Assembly (NCBI GenBank): GCA_002331385.1
Contig: DCYB01000010.1
Location: 186,001-250,000 of the forward strand
Direction of reading: 5' to 3'
Source of the DNA: Comamonadaceae bacterium UBA2121
GTDB taxonomy: Bacteria > Pseudomonadota > Gammaproteobacteria > Burkholderiales > Burkholderiaceae_C
DNA length: 64,000 nt
Below, one piece after another: positions 1 through 9,754 of this stretch (positions are counted from its first letter, which is position 1; the number at the start of each line of letters is the position of its first letter). A model generated the notes under the pieces. It did not search any database. It was given only the letters and a program-made list of their open reading frames with translations, and was not told the DNA's origin. The translations under genes were made by a program, and so were the position numbers.

Positions 1-30
1 ACTTTAATTCGTCTAATTTCATTTGCGCGG

Positions 31-453
31 CTAATTAATTAGCCTTTGCCAGAGTGCTGACAGCCAAACCCCCCCGGTCAACAAAGTGGCTAACAGCACG
101 GCAGCGCTTCCCATGTCCTTTGCACGCTTTGATAGCTCATGCCATTGAGGGCCAATACGATCAATCGCCGATTCCACAGCAGTATTGAGCAGCTCCACAA
201 TCATCAAAATAAGGATACTTCCTGAGAGAAGAGCGACCTCCACCCAGCCCCGCCCCAACCAGAAGGCCAATGGGACCAACACAAAGGAAAGTACTGACTC
301 AAGTCTAAAGGCCGGCTCATTCCATCCAGCGCGCAATCCCTGAATTGAGTAATGGGAGGCATGCCAAACTCTCAATATTCCTCGGCGAGATTTTTGTTTA
401 TTTTCGAATGCGGACAAGGGCGCAGTTGTGACCGTGTGTTTTTCATCTTTCAT
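31..453 (-). CDS. dgkA: Diacylglycerol kinase (prokaryotic DgkA type)
   Basis: A 140-residue integral membrane enzyme that phosphorylates diacylglycerol to phosphatidic acid. The DgkA signature ELLNTAVES is at residues 87-95, with the two family glutamates E87 and E94, followed by AKDMGSAAV at 111-119. Three hydrophobic segments (about 52-68, 72-90, 116-134) fit the family fold, and the length is normal with a slightly extended polar N-terminus. It is the last gene of the minus-strand unit, 11 bases after the phosphoethanolamine transferase. That enzyme leaves diacylglycerol when it takes its headgroup from phosphatidylethanolamine, so DgkA probably recycles the by-product (inference from family chemistry). 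Confidence 0.93.
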   Translation of the reverse strand: MKDEKHTVTTAPLSAFENKQKSRRGILRVWHASHYSIQGLRAGWNEPAFRLESVLSFVLVPLAFWLGRGWVEVALLSGSILILMIVELLNTAVESAIDRIGPQWHELSKRAKDMGSAAVLLATLLTGGVWLSALWQRLIN

Positions 454-464
454 GAGAATAACTC

Positions 465-2137
465 TTACATATTCTTATCATCACAGCCAAAGAAAAAATC
501 GAAATTCTTGTCGTACTCAATTGTTTTAACCTGCATTAGCCCCAAGACAGACGGAAACAATGCGTCGTGATTCGCATAAGAGCGGGCTCGCGCACTCAAA
601 CAGCCAATATTCAGCCCGCGACTTTGCGTAAACGTTGAAGAGAACCACATAACCAAAGGAACACGAGTCTGCTCTTGTGGAGCAATCGAATAAGGCATAC
701 CGTGCAGAAAAAGTCCCTTCTCGCCCAGGGATTCGCCGTGATCCGAGACGAATATCATAGCTGTGTCGTAGTCGGAAAGCCCCTGCAACTTTTTGATGAC
801 TTGGGTTAGGAAATGATCTGTGTAGAGAATAGCGTTGTCGTAGCTATTCACGATCTGTTCGCGGGTGCATTTCCCCATTTCCGGTGTGTCGCATGTTGGG
901 ATGAATTTGCGATACGCTGCTGGGTATCGTTGAAAGTAGCTCGGGCCATGATTTCCAAGCTGGTGCAAAAAAATCACACGATCACCGGGAATTTTTCGAG
1001 CCTGAGCTGGTAAGTCTTCAAGCAAAATCTCATCGAAACACCGACCATCAACGCATAAAGAGGGACTTTGTGCACTCCCTAGGTGTTGATATTCGAGACC
1101 ATCGCACACCCCTTTGCAGCCTGACTGGTTATCCCTCCACAAGGTGGTAATACCGGCGCGCTCCAGAACATGCAGTAAGGATTGGTGTGAGCGAATCTTG
1201 TCCTCATCGTAGTTTCGGCGACCAAAGGACGAGAACATGCAAGGCACAGAAACCTCGGTGTTAGTTCCACAGGAGTGCATGTCGGAGAAATTGATCACAC
1301 CCATCTGAGTCAATTGAGGCGTTGTTTCGCGTGCATAGCCGTTCAATCCCCAGTTTTGGGCGCGAGCCGTCTCACCTACGACGAAGACTAATAAACGTGG
1401 CCGACTGCCTTCGGGCCTGACTGTTGCGACGGCATCAGCTCCAATGGTTTTTTTTCAGCGGATTGCGTGATAGAGGAACCTTTCAGTGCCTTTGGCAAGC
1501 CCACCAAATAGTTTCCCGGTGTAATCAAGTATCGAACTTCGCGATGATTTCTCATCAGTGCGGACATGTCCTGAAATGACAGCATGGCACCACCTGAAAT
1601 CATCAGTGCCGAAAACAGCATCAATCCCATACGCCACACGGTTGCTTTCAGCCAAGTACGCCCGATCAATCGGATTCGCCAAAGCAAAATAATCGGCACT
1701 ACTGCCAGCAGGCTTAGTGGAGCAATCAATGCAGGCGTCAGTAGCTCGCGACTTTCCTTGAAGTCTGTGGCTAGAACATTGCGCAACATGCTCGAATCGA
1801 GGTAGATATGAAAGCTGCGCATGTAGTGTGTCGCGAGGGCAGAGGCAACAAACAGCACCGCAAGTAAAACCTTGGCATTCCAGCGCCACACAATCAAACT
1901 CAACAGCAGACTATGAATTCCCACCAAAAACAGCAGTACGGATGTGCCCATGCGTAAGCTGGACTGGATGCCTAAGGCGCTACTCCAAAATAGACCATTG
2001 CAGGCCAGTGCAAAGAAAATACTGGTCATCAAGATCAGCCACTCGACGCTGCATTGTGGTCGCCAATGGCTTAGGTTCTTGAGGTTTGCAGTTCTGAATC
2101 GCGGCACCATACCGAGAGCCTGTTTGAAAGTTCTCAT
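465..2137 (-). pseudogene. eptA: Phosphoethanolamine-lipid A transferase (EptA/MCR type), split over two frames
   Basis: The enzyme family adds phosphoethanolamine to lipid A, which lowers its negative charge and gives polymyxin resistance. The first frame (2137 to 1388) holds about five membrane segments and ends early. The rest, with GETARA (catalytic Thr), then SDHGESLGE and other zinc-site residues of the periplasmic sulfatase-like domain, is in the -1 frame down to 465. The break lies at eight A's on the coding strand (1448-1455). Re-reading one A joins the frames into a protein of about 557 residues, the usual EptA length, with the linker continuing as TIGADA. It could be a sequencing error, a real null, or productive slippage. 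Its ATG overlaps the stop of the PAP2 gene (ATGA). Confidence 0.85.
1448..1455 (-). other. A8 homopolymer, possible -1 slippery site in eptA
   Basis: On the coding strand the codons read GCT GAA AAA AAA CCA, so an A AAA AAA heptamer sits exactly in register for a -1 slip. After the slip the next codons are ACC ATT GGA GCT GAT, the frame of the catalytic domain. Whether slippage happens is not visible from sequence. Confidence 0.5.
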
Positions 2138-2922
2138 GCTTGGAACCCCGATGAATGGACATCGCCTGAGCCATCAACAAACCAGCGTTGCCAGACCATG
2201 AAAAGACCCAAGGCAACGACCCAACAAATCAGGAGCGTCCACAAGTCATGGGAAAGGAAGTGGGCTCCGCGCACCTGCTGGGTCCATCCAAAGATGGCAC
2301 CTATCATCAAACTTGCGGCCAAGGCCATCCAACGCCAGGCAGGACGAACCATCAAGGTAAAGAAATATAGGCTGACCCATGCATATCCGGCACTTGCATG
2401 CCCTGCGGGAAAGCACACACCGCGGGGCATACCGAGCGGGCGTGTTTCAAACAGGCCCACAAACACTCGCGCTCCGCCATAGCGCACCAAGTTCCAAGGG
2501 CAATCCATGTTAGTGAACGATTTCAGTGCCGAAACCGTCAGTGCCCCTATCAAGTACGCACAAAAAAGATACAGTAGCGGCCAGCGTAGGTATGCCGCGC
2601 ATTTGTTGCTACGTTTTTTTCTCCAAGCCCAGATGCACGTTGCTGCAACCGCAATTGCCAGCAAGGTGGAAAGATTCTTTCCTCCCCGATGCAGCAGATT
2701 GTTGGTTAGCCAGGCATCTCGCAAAGCCCATCGGCTGCCCTGCAAGCGATAGAGATGATCGGCGACCCAGAAGTCCCCACCGCCATCCATCAATAGACTG
2801 CTTATGATCAGCGCCGCACCCGCTGGTAGCGCTAGATGAGTGATTAAGAATCGAGGTGCGAATGGTGCGTTGGATGGTGGGGCGTTGCCCAGTAGTCGAA
2901 ATTCATTGGGGGGCATCGACAT
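2134..2922 (-). CDS. PAP2-family membrane phosphatase
   Basis: A 262-residue polytopic membrane phosphatase of the PAP2 (type 2 phosphatidic acid phosphatase) superfamily. The motifs are a lysine-containing first motif near K134, FPAGHASAG at 171-179 (H175) and RGAHFLSHD at 218-226. The substrate is not fixed by sequence; lipid phosphates, undecaprenyl pyrophosphate or lipid A phosphate are possible. The start at 2922 is chosen because GGAGG lies just before it; the second in-frame ATG at 2916 has better spacing. The gene overlaps the 3' end of the outer-membrane channel gene and its TGA overlaps the eptA ATG, so the three are probably translationally coupled. Confidence 0.85.
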   Translation of the reverse strand: MSMPPNEFRLLGNAPPSNAPFAPRFLITHLALPAGAALIISSLLMDGGGDFWVADHLYRLQGSRWALRDAWLTNNLLHRGGKNLSTLLAIAVAATCIWAWRKKRSNKCAAYLRWPLLYLFCAYLIGALTVSALKSFTNMDCPWNLVRYGGARVFVGLFETRPLGMPRGVCFPAGHASAGYAWVSLYFFTLMVRPAWRWMALAASLMIGAIFGWTQQVRGAHFLSHDLWTLLICWVVALGLFMVWQRWFVDGSGDVHSSGFQA

Positions 2923-4201
2923 GTGCCTCCTTCGAATGCCACAGCGCATGCGCATCGATACGCACCAGTGCTGACGCTTGCAGCGCATCGACGCGAGCCT
3001 GTGCCTCGGCGAGTCGTGTCTGGCGCAGGTTGCGCAACGTCAAGAGGTATTCGGCCAAGGCGGCCTCTCCCAGTTCCCAAGCCCGCCGCGTGTGGTTGCT
3101 GGCCGTGGTCTGCGCGGCCAGCGCCTGCGCGAATGACTGCCACTGCGTGCGCTTGCTGTCAACAGCCTGCGCGGCGACCCACGCACTTTGCTCCACCGCG
3201 CGCCGCACGCCGAGCGCCTCCGCCTCTGCGGCCGCCGCGTTGGCGCTTTCCGTGGCAGCCATTGCACTGCGATAGTCTGTGCCAAATGGCACCGTCAGGA
3301 CAACGCCAATGACACGTTCCGCCCCGCCGCGTTCAGACATCATGCGTACCCCGACTGTGGGGTCGGGCGTGCGGTTGGCGTGGGCGCGCTCAGCCACCTT
3401 GGCAAGACGGGCCGCCTCTCCATCTGCAATGCCGATTTCGACGCTCTGCCGCACGATACGCGCCAGCCAGTCCTGTGAGCCTCCTGGTAAGGGAGCGGGA
3501 TCTGGCAGCGTGGATGGCCGGGCGGGAATCTCAATGCCGGGGAATTCGATCACCACCGTTTGACGCGCTGCCCGTTCTGCGTCGCGCGCAGCGCTGACCT
3601 GGGCTGCAAGCATTGCAAGCTCGGCTTGCAGAACGTCGCTGTCCCGCCGCGCGGCATCGCCCAGGGCCACGCGCCGGGCCATTGCTTCCTGCTCACGAAT
3701 AAGCAACTTTTCCTGCGCTTGCATCTCGTCGGCTACGACGAAACTGCGCAGCCATCCGGCCCAGACTTCCAACAGTCGCCTTGCCATTTGGTGCTCGGCA
3801 TCTTCAAGGCGCATGTCGGCCACCCTGCGGGTGCTGCTGCCGATGTCCCGATCCAGACGCGCCTTGTTCGGCAGGCGAACAGCACGGCTGAGCTGGATTT
3901 CCCATTCGTTGTAGCGGCGCGCTTCGTTGGTCACGTTGCGGCGTTGTAGGCCGCTGCTGAGTTCAAATTCGTGACTACCGGCTTCAAGGGCGCTTTGCGT
4001 GGCAGCCGCCGCGTTCAAGCGAGCGGCTGCGGCATTCACGACCGGCTGGGTTTTCATCGCCGTTTCGACTTGCGCCTGCGCAGGCAGCCAGGAGAGATCA
4101 TCGGCACGCGCTTGCGCGGGATGGAATGTCAAAGCCGCGATGGCCACCATGACGGCACCAGTCGGTAGTACCAGGCTGCATCCTTTGTTTTTATTCGTCA
4201 T
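2903..4201 (-). CDS. Outer-membrane efflux channel of a heavy-metal RND pump (CzcC/CusC-like, TolC family)
   Basis: A 432-residue outer-membrane factor that would carry metal ions across the outer membrane for the permease encoded upstream. It has a signal peptide (hydrophobic stretch then AQARADD), followed by the two long alanine-rich helical repeats of the family. The start at 4201 is set by the ATGA overlap with the DUF3240 stop. The gene is third from last in the pump portion of the operon. The metal is not determined; assignment to the family is firm, to a Czc or Cus subtype is not. Confidence 0.88.
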   Translation of the reverse strand: MTNKNKGCSLVLPTGAVMVAIAALTFHPAQARADDLSWLPAQAQVETAMKTQPVVNAAAARLNAAAATQSALEAGSHEFELSSGLQRRNVTNEARRYNEWEIQLSRAVRLPNKARLDRDIGSSTRRVADMRLEDAEHQMARRLLEVWAGWLRSFVVADEMQAQEKLLIREQEAMARRVALGDAARRDSDVLQAELAMLAAQVSAARDAERAARQTVVIEFPGIEIPARPSTLPDPAPLPGGSQDWLARIVRQSVEIGIADGEAARLAKVAERAHANRTPDPTVGVRMMSERGGAERVIGVVLTVPFGTDYRSAMAATESANAAAAEAEALGVRRAVEQSAWVAAQAVDSKRTQWQSFAQALAAQTTASNHTRRAWELGEAALAEYLLTLRNLRQTRLAEAQARVDALQASALVRIDAHALWHSKEAHVDAPQ

Positions 4202-4518
4202 ACCAGTCTTCCACTTGCCAACACCGGCTCCACCCACCAGCGCACGTCGCTCGATGCGATGCGCTGGCGCAGATGCGCCAGAACCTGTTCCAGCCGTTCG
4301 GGTTCGATCAACACCCAGATGACACGCCGATCCACACGGCCGCGAACCTTCTCGCGAATGGACGCGCGCGCGAAGTCGCCGGTATGCCCTTCTGCGTGCA
4401 ACAGGGTGAACCCTGGCAGCACCGGGTCGGCCATCAGGGCATCGGTGACGGCGTCTTCGAGCGTGGGTGGAAACACCAGATTCAGGCGCACCAGTTGCGC
4501 TTCTTTCAATCCGTTCAT
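4198..4518 (-). CDS. DUF3240 family protein
   Basis: A 106-residue soluble protein of the DUF3240 family, small PII-like alpha/beta proteins that are repeatedly found inside CzcA/CusA-type efflux operons. It starts with the ATGA overlap to the permease stop and ends with an ATGA overlap to the channel gene, so it lies between permease and channel in a fully coupled cluster. The role is unknown; modulation of the pump or metal sensing in the cytoplasm are reasonable ideas, but nothing in the sequence proves either. Confidence 0.82.
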   Translation of the reverse strand: MNGLKEAQLVRLNLVFPPTLEDAVTDALMADPVLPGFTLLHAEGHTGDFARASIREKVRGRVDRRVIWVLIEPERLEQVLAHLRQRIASSDVRWWVEPVLASGRLV

Positions 4519-7500
4519 GCGCGGACTCCTTGTTGTGAGGAGATGGCCTGGCCGAATCGCCGGTACAGCACCGGCAGCAGGACCAGGGTCAGCGCCGTGG
4601 AGCTGACCAGTCCGCCAATCACCACGATGGCGAGTGGGCGCTGGATCTCAGAGCCAGGGCCACTGGCCAGCAGCAGGGGCACCAGGCCAAAGGCGGTGAT
4701 GGAAGCCGTCATCAGCACTGGGCGCAGCCGTCGCAACGAACCTTCGCGCACCACCTGTTCCATGGGCAGGCCTAGCGCGTGCAAGTGGTTGAAGTGCGTC
4801 ACCAGCACCAATCCGTTGAGCACGGCGATGCCCAGCAGCGCGATGAAGCCGACCGAAGCAGGCACCGACAGGTACTGCCCCGACAGCCACAGCGCCGCCA
4901 CGCCGCCGACCATGGCAAACGGCACGTTGCCGAGGATGAGCGCGGCCTGCCGCACCGAGCCGAAGGTCATGAACAACACGAAGAAGATCAACGCTAGGGC
5001 CACCGGCACCACCATGCCAAGGCGGGCCGCCGCGCGCTGCTGGTTCTCGAACTGGCCGCCCCATTCGACGCGGTAGCCGGGCGGCAGCGGCACGTCGCGC
5101 GCCACGGCGGCACGCGCTTCATCCACGAAGCCGACCAGATCGCGCCCGCTCACGCTGGACTGGATCAGCGCGAAGCGCGAGCCGTTCTCGCGCCGCACCA
5201 GCACGGGGCCATCGGTGGTGGCGATGCGCGCCAGCGAGGCCAGGGGGATTTCGCCCTGATCGCCACGGGCGAGTTGCAAGTCCTTGAACCGCTCGGCCGA
5301 TCCGCGCAGCCGGGCATCCCCGCGCACCACGATGGGCGTGCGCCTGTCCGGCTCGATCACCAGCCCGGCCGGCACGCCTTCGAGCTGCGCGCGCAACTCG
5401 TCCTGAACCTGTGTCACGGCCAGACCGGCGCGGCCTGCGGCCTGCGCATCCACCTTCACCTGCAGGTATTCCACGCTGTCGCTGGCCTGGGTGAGCACGT
5501 CGCGCGCACCGGGCACTTTCTCGATGCGAGCGGCCATGCGCTGCGCCAGATCGCCCAGTGTTTGCAGATCAGGGCCGAACAGCTTGACGGCCACGTCGCC
5601 CCGGCTGCCGGTGAGCATTTCCGAGATGCGCATCTCGATGGGCTGGGTAAAGCCGAATTCCAGGCCGGGGAAGGCATCCATCACCTTGCGTATCTCGGCA
5701 CTCAACGCGTCCTTGTTAGCTGCATGCCAATCCTTGCGCGGTGCGAGCTGCATGAACAGGTCGGTTTCGTTCAGGCCCATCGGGTCGAGCCCCAGCTCGT
5801 CGGAGCCCACCCGCCCGATGCTGTGCCGCACCTCGGGCACCGCCGTACCGATGGCCTTCTGCACCGCCAGGTCAATCTCTAGCGAGCGCTGCAGCCCAAT
5901 GGACGGCGGTTTTTGCAGTTGCAGCAGGATATCGCCCTCGTCCATCGTCGGCATGAACGCCTTGCCCGTGCCGAGGTAGGCCACCACACCCAATGCCAGG
6001 GCCGCGATGGCGACCGCCGATGCGCGTAGCGGGTGGTGAAGCGCAGCCTCCAGCAGCGGTTGGTACAGGCGCGTGGCCCAGCGCATCACCCACGGCTCGG
6101 TGTGCGCGTGTTCCTTGAGCAGCAGGGAGGCAAGCACCGGCACCAACGTGAGCGACAGCAGCAGCGAGACGCCCAGGGCGAACACGATGGTCAGCGCCAC
6201 CGGCACGAACAGTTTGCCTTCCAACCCTTGCAGCGTGAGCAGGGGCATGAAGGTCAGACAGATGATGAGGATGCCGGAGGCCACGGGCACGGCGACCTCG
6301 CGCGCCGACGCGAATATGCGGTGCAGGCGCGGCTGGTGCGCACTGGGTGCGTGCGGGTCGAGCCGACTGACGGCGTTTTCCACCACCACTACGGCAGCGT
6401 CCACCAGCATGCCGATGGCGATTGCGAGGCCCCCTAAGCTCATCAAGTTGGCGCTCATGCCGACAAGGCGCATCAGCAAGAAGGTACCCAGCGCCGCCAG
6501 CGGCAGCATCACCGCCACCACCAGCGCGGCGCGCAGCTCGCCGAGGAACAGAAGCAGCAGGATGACAACCAGTACCGTCGCTTCCAGCAAGGCGCTTTCC
6601 ACCGTGCCCACAGCGCGCTCGATCAACGTACTGCGGTCATAAAACGGCACCACCTTGACGCCGGGCGGCAAGCTGGGAGTCACCTCGTCCAGCCGCGCTC
6701 GAATAGCTTTGACCAGCGCCGAGGCATCGGCCCCGCGCAGCGCCACCACGATGCCTTCCACCGCTTCGCCCGCGCCGTCCCGGGTGACGGCGCCATAGCG
6801 CGTCACGCCTTCGATGCGCACCTGGGCCACGTCGCCCAGGCGAACTGGGGCCGTGCCATTGGCCCCCGCGCGCAGGATCAGACGGGACAAATCGTCCAAA
6901 GTGTGGATCGCGCCTTCAGCGCGCACGATCAGCGTGTCTTCGCCTGCATCCAGGCGGCCCGCACCGTCATTGCGGTTGTTGCGGCCGATCGCCGTGATGA
7001 CATCAGAGAAGCTGAGGCCCGCAGCGGAAAGCCGTGCGCGATCCGGCACCACGGCAAAGCTCTTGGCTTCTCCACCCAGCACGTTGACATCAGCAACACC
7101 GGGCAGCGTGCGCAGGGCCGGGCGCAGCGTCCAGTCCAGCAGGGCGCGGCGCTCGCTCAACGTGAGGCCACCGCCTTCGATGGTGAACATGAACACGTCC
7201 GACAGCGGTGTCGAAATCGGCGCCAACCCGCCGCTGACGCCTTCGGGCAGGCTGCCCGAAACGCCGGCATAGCGTTCGGCCACTTGCTGACGCGCCCAGT
7301 AGATGTCGCTGCCTTCGGCGAAGTCCAGCGTGATGTCCGCGATGGCGTACTTGGCGGTGGAGCGCAGCATCACGCCTCGCGGCACGCCGAGCAACTCCAT
7401 CTCCAGCGGCGTGATCACGCGTGACTCCACCTCCTCGGGCGTCATGCCAGGGGCCTTGATAATCATCTTGACCTGCGTTGGAGAAATGTCCGGATAGGCG

Positions 7501-7610
7501 TCGATCGGCAATTGCAGGAAGGCCGCCAGGCCCGCGCCCGCCAAAGCCAGCACGCCGAGCAGCACCAGCGCGCGTTGGCGCAGGGAAAACTCAATCAGAC
7601 GGGACAACAT
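4515..7610 (-). CDS. Heavy-metal efflux RND permease (CzcA/CusA family)
   Basis: A 1031-residue inner-membrane proton/metal antiporter, the motor of the tripartite pump. It has the RND layout: TM1 at about 13-32, a first periplasmic loop, TM2-6 from about 340, a second loop and the last membrane bundle ending near 1020. The heavy-metal signature in TM4 reads IGMLVDAAVVVVEN at 400-413. Proven zinc/cobalt pumps usually show DFG-V-DGAVV in this segment and copper/silver pumps another variant, so the metal is uncertain. The start at 7610 has GAGGGG upstream and lies 13 bases after the adaptor stop. Confidence 0.94.
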   Translation of the reverse strand: MLSRLIEFSLRQRALVLLGVLALAGAGLAAFLQLPIDAYPDISPTQVKMIIKAPGMTPEEVESRVITPLEMELLGVPRGVMLRSTAKYAIADITLDFAEGSDIYWARQQVAERYAGVSGSLPEGVSGGLAPISTPLSDVFMFTIEGGGLTLSERRALLDWTLRPALRTLPGVADVNVLGGEAKSFAVVPDRARLSAAGLSFSDVITAIGRNNRNDGAGRLDAGEDTLIVRAEGAIHTLDDLSRLILRAGANGTAPVRLGDVAQVRIEGVTRYGAVTRDGAGEAVEGIVVALRGADASALVKAIRARLDEVTPSLPPGVKVVPFYDRSTLIERAVGTVESALLEATVLVVILLLLFLGELRAALVVAVMLPLAALGTFLLMRLVGMSANLMSLGGLAIAIGMLVDAAVVVVENAVSRLDPHAPSAHQPRLHRIFASAREVAVPVASGILIICLTFMPLLTLQGLEGKLFVPVALTIVFALGVSLLLSLTLVPVLASLLLKEHAHTEPWVMRWATRLYQPLLEAALHHPLRASAVAIAALALGVVAYLGTGKAFMPTMDEGDILLQLQKPPSIGLQRSLEIDLAVQKAIGTAVPEVRHSIGRVGSDELGLDPMGLNETDLFMQLAPRKDWHAANKDALSAEIRKVMDAFPGLEFGFTQPIEMRISEMLTGSRGDVAVKLFGPDLQTLGDLAQRMAARIEKVPGARDVLTQASDSVEYLQVKVDAQAAGRAGLAVTQVQDELRAQLEGVPAGLVIEPDRRTPIVVRGDARLRGSAERFKDLQLARGDQGEIPLASLARIATTDGPVLVRRENGSRFALIQSSVSGRDLVGFVDEARAAVARDVPLPPGYRVEWGGQFENQQRAAARLGMVVPVALALIFFVLFMTFGSVRQAALILGNVPFAMVGGVAALWLSGQYLSVPASVGFIALLGIAVLNGLVLVTHFNHLHALGLPMEQVVREGSLRRLRPVLMTASITAFGLVPLLLASGPGSEIQRPLAIVVIGGLVSSTALTLVLLPVLYRRFGQAISSQQGVRA

Positions 7611-7623
7611 GCGTGGTCGCCCC

Positions 7624-8847
7624 TCATTGCAATGGAATCATGGATTTGAGCAGTGCCGTACCGCGCACGACGACCTGCATGCCTGCCGCAAGCGGCGCAG
7701 TGTCTGGCGAGACGGCACGCACGGCGCTTGACGCCTCTGATTCGTCTTGCCCCAGCAGTTGCACTGGAACGGCGCGGACGCGCAGGTCGCCTTGCTTGTC
7801 TTGCGATGTCGGTTCCGCAACGTAGAGCACGTGGCCGCTGCCCGCTGGCAGCAGTGCGGACGTTGGCACGCTCAAGGTGCCCTGCGATGCTGGCAGCAAC
7901 AGCGCGACACTGATCTGCTGCCCGGCCGCATAGCGGTCTGCCCCTGCCTGATCGGCATCGACGCGGGCACGTACCCGCAGGCTCTGGCTACTGAGGTCAG
8001 TGTCGCCACCAACAGCCGTCACGCGAGCGGTCGTGCCATCGGGAAGACGTACTTCCAAGCCGGGGTGGAGATCCGAGCGCCAGCGCAGCGGAACCGCGAC
8101 GCTGACATCCAGCGGGCCAGGCTGAGCCACTATGAAGGCGATGTCGAGCGGCGCGACCGCCTGCCCGAGGCTCAGGTGACGACGCATCACCCGCCCGGAC
8201 AAAGGCGCCAGCAATTCATACTCGCCGGCCTGCCCGCCGCTAACGGGTCGAAGCCGCGCAAGAGCGCCATTGGCCTCTTGCAACGTACTTTGCGCAGCCG
8301 CCGCGCGCGCCTGGGTTTGCTCGTTGCGCGTGGCTGGGATGATGCCCTCGGCCAAGAGCGCGGCATCGCGCCGGGCCTGCGCCGCGGCTACCGCCGCTTC
8401 GGTGCGAGCACGCGCCAGATCAGCCTGTAACGTCAGAACGTCCTTGCTCTGGATGCGCGCCAGCGCCTGTCCTTGGCGCACTGAGGCGCCTTCATCGACC
8501 AGAACGCGCGTCACCACACCGCCATATGGCGCCACGACCTGCGCGCTGGTCGAGAGTGGTGCCACCGTCTGGGCGGGTAAGCCATCCAGCGGTATCACTG
8601 CGGCATCCTTGACGAGTGCGGTTTCCACACCCTGCGCACGAAGCTGAGAGGCGTTGAGGCGAACGCCGCCAGCGTTCGGTTGGGCGACAGCCTCGCTCGC
8701 GTCTTTATCGGCTACGGTTGTCTGCTGCGTTGTCCAAGCCCACCAGCCGTACCCTGCGGTAGCCAGAGCCGTCACACCGATGGCGGACAGGGCCAGGGTC
8801 TTGGTTCGGCTGGAAGTGCCCGCCGCTTTCAAGGTCGAGAAGCTCAT
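7624..8847 (-). CDS. RND efflux periplasmic adaptor (membrane fusion protein)
   Basis: A 407-residue membrane fusion protein, first gene of the operon. An N-terminal anchor (about 14-36) is followed by a lipoyl-like half (PYGGVVTRVLVDEGASV), an alpha-helical hairpin rich in Ala and Arg, the second lipoyl half (LLAPLSGRVMRRHLSLGQAV) and a beta-barrel and membrane-proximal C-terminus. The start at 8847 is preferred over an in-frame ATG 42 bases upstream because the membrane anchor follows directly and a G-rich ribosome site precedes it. No His- or Met-rich metal tail is visible, so the adaptor does not reveal the metal. Confidence 0.9.
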   Translation of the reverse strand: MSFSTLKAAGTSSRTKTLALSAIGVTALATAGYGWWAWTTQQTTVADKDASEAVAQPNAGGVRLNASQLRAQGVETALVKDAAVIPLDGLPAQTVAPLSTSAQVVAPYGGVVTRVLVDEGASVRQGQALARIQSKDVLTLQADLARARTEAAVAAAQARRDAALLAEGIIPATRNEQTQARAAAAQSTLQEANGALARLRPVSGGQAGEYELLAPLSGRVMRRHLSLGQAVAPLDIAFIVAQPGPLDVSVAVPLRWRSDLHPGLEVRLPDGTTARVTAVGGDTDLSSQSLRVRARVDADQAGADRYAAGQQISVALLLPASQGTLSVPTSALLPAGSGHVLYVAEPTSQDKQGDLRVRAVPVQLLGQDESEASSAVRAVSPDTAPLAAGMQVVVRGTALLKSMIPLQ

Positions 8848-9158
8848 GTTTTTGCCGCCCCAAACGACGTAGAACAGAGTAGCGAGCACACAGCGTGGAT
8901 TGAGAATCCGTCGCAGATGAAGCGGTGCGCGAAGTTGGCGAGGCGAAACATGCTGTCGATCTCTTACTTAAAGATCGACTCATCTTCCTCGGTGAAGCTT
9001 TGAGAAAGCTTTGGAGAAAACGAAATTTGCTCAGTACGATGTATTTTGGCGAAACGCCTGTTTTGAGCAGCAAGCAATCGATAAACTGATTTTTCAGTAA
9101 CCTGCTCTGATATGCCAGCGGTGCGCCTTTACTATCTGAAACGTCGGAGCCATATACC
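8848..9158. promoter_or_regulatory. Divergent regulatory region between efflux operon and cytochrome b561
   Basis: This 311-base intergenic region must hold the promoters of the seven-gene minus unit and of the plus-strand b561 gene. It contains CTTTGA-GAAAG-CTTTGG at 8998-9014: two hexamers separated by five bases, an 11-base period typical of OmpR-family response regulators and matching the layout of PmrA boxes. A near-identical site stands at 14062-14078, upstream of the adjacent two-component operon. Promoter -35/-10 boxes are not clear by eye. Confidence 0.5.
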
Positions 9159-9713
9159 ATGAGCATCAGAAATTCCGAATACCGTTTCAGTCCTTTTGTC
9201 ATAGGACTGCATTGGCTGACCGTGCTCCTCATCATCGCGGTCTATGCGAGCATGGAACTGCGCGGACTGGCACCCAAGGGCAGCTCCTTGAGAGACGCTA
9301 TGAAATCCTCGCACTACCTGCTGGGCCTGGGTGTTCTGGCGGTCGTCGTGATCCGCATTTGGGTGCGCATCCAGGCGGGAGCGAAGCCCGCTATCCGACC
9401 ACCCATGCCACGCTGGCAGGCCACGCTCGCGGATGCCATGCACTATGCGCTCTACATCTTCATACTCGCCATGCCGCTGCTCGGGTGGCTCACCTTGAGC
9501 GCGGCAGGCAAGCCGATCATTCTGTTTGGCTTGCCGATTCCCTCTCTGATCGATGCCAATGTCGCTCTGTCTCGCCAACTCAAGGATGTCCATGAGGCGC
9601 TGGCGACATTGGGCTATGTCTTGATCGGATTGCATGCGATGGCGGCGCTGTTGCACCACTACGTCATGCGTGACAACACCCTGGTTCGCATGCTTCCCGG
9701 TCATCACCCCTGA
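9159..9713 (+). CDS. Cytochrome b561 family protein
   Basis: A 184-residue four-helix dihaem membrane protein of the bacterial b561 (CybB) family, which passes electrons between quinones and periplasmic acceptors or superoxide. Candidate haem ligands H18, H52, H145 and H159 sit in the expected helices. The N-terminal RFSPFVIGLHWLT is typical. It is divergent from the efflux operon and followed 41 bases later by the VIT transporter. The physiological partner is unknown. Confidence 0.88.
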   Translation: MSIRNSEYRFSPFVIGLHWLTVLLIIAVYASMELRGLAPKGSSLRDAMKSSHYLLGLGVLAVVVIRIWVRIQAGAKPAIRPPMPRWQATLADAMHYALYIFILAMPLLGWLTLSAAGKPIILFGLPIPSLIDANVALSRQLKDVHEALATLGYVLIGLHAMAALLHHYVMRDNTLVRMLPGHHP

Positions 9714-9754
9714 ACTGCTGGCCTCAGATTGCTTCACATGGGTTTGATTTTCCA

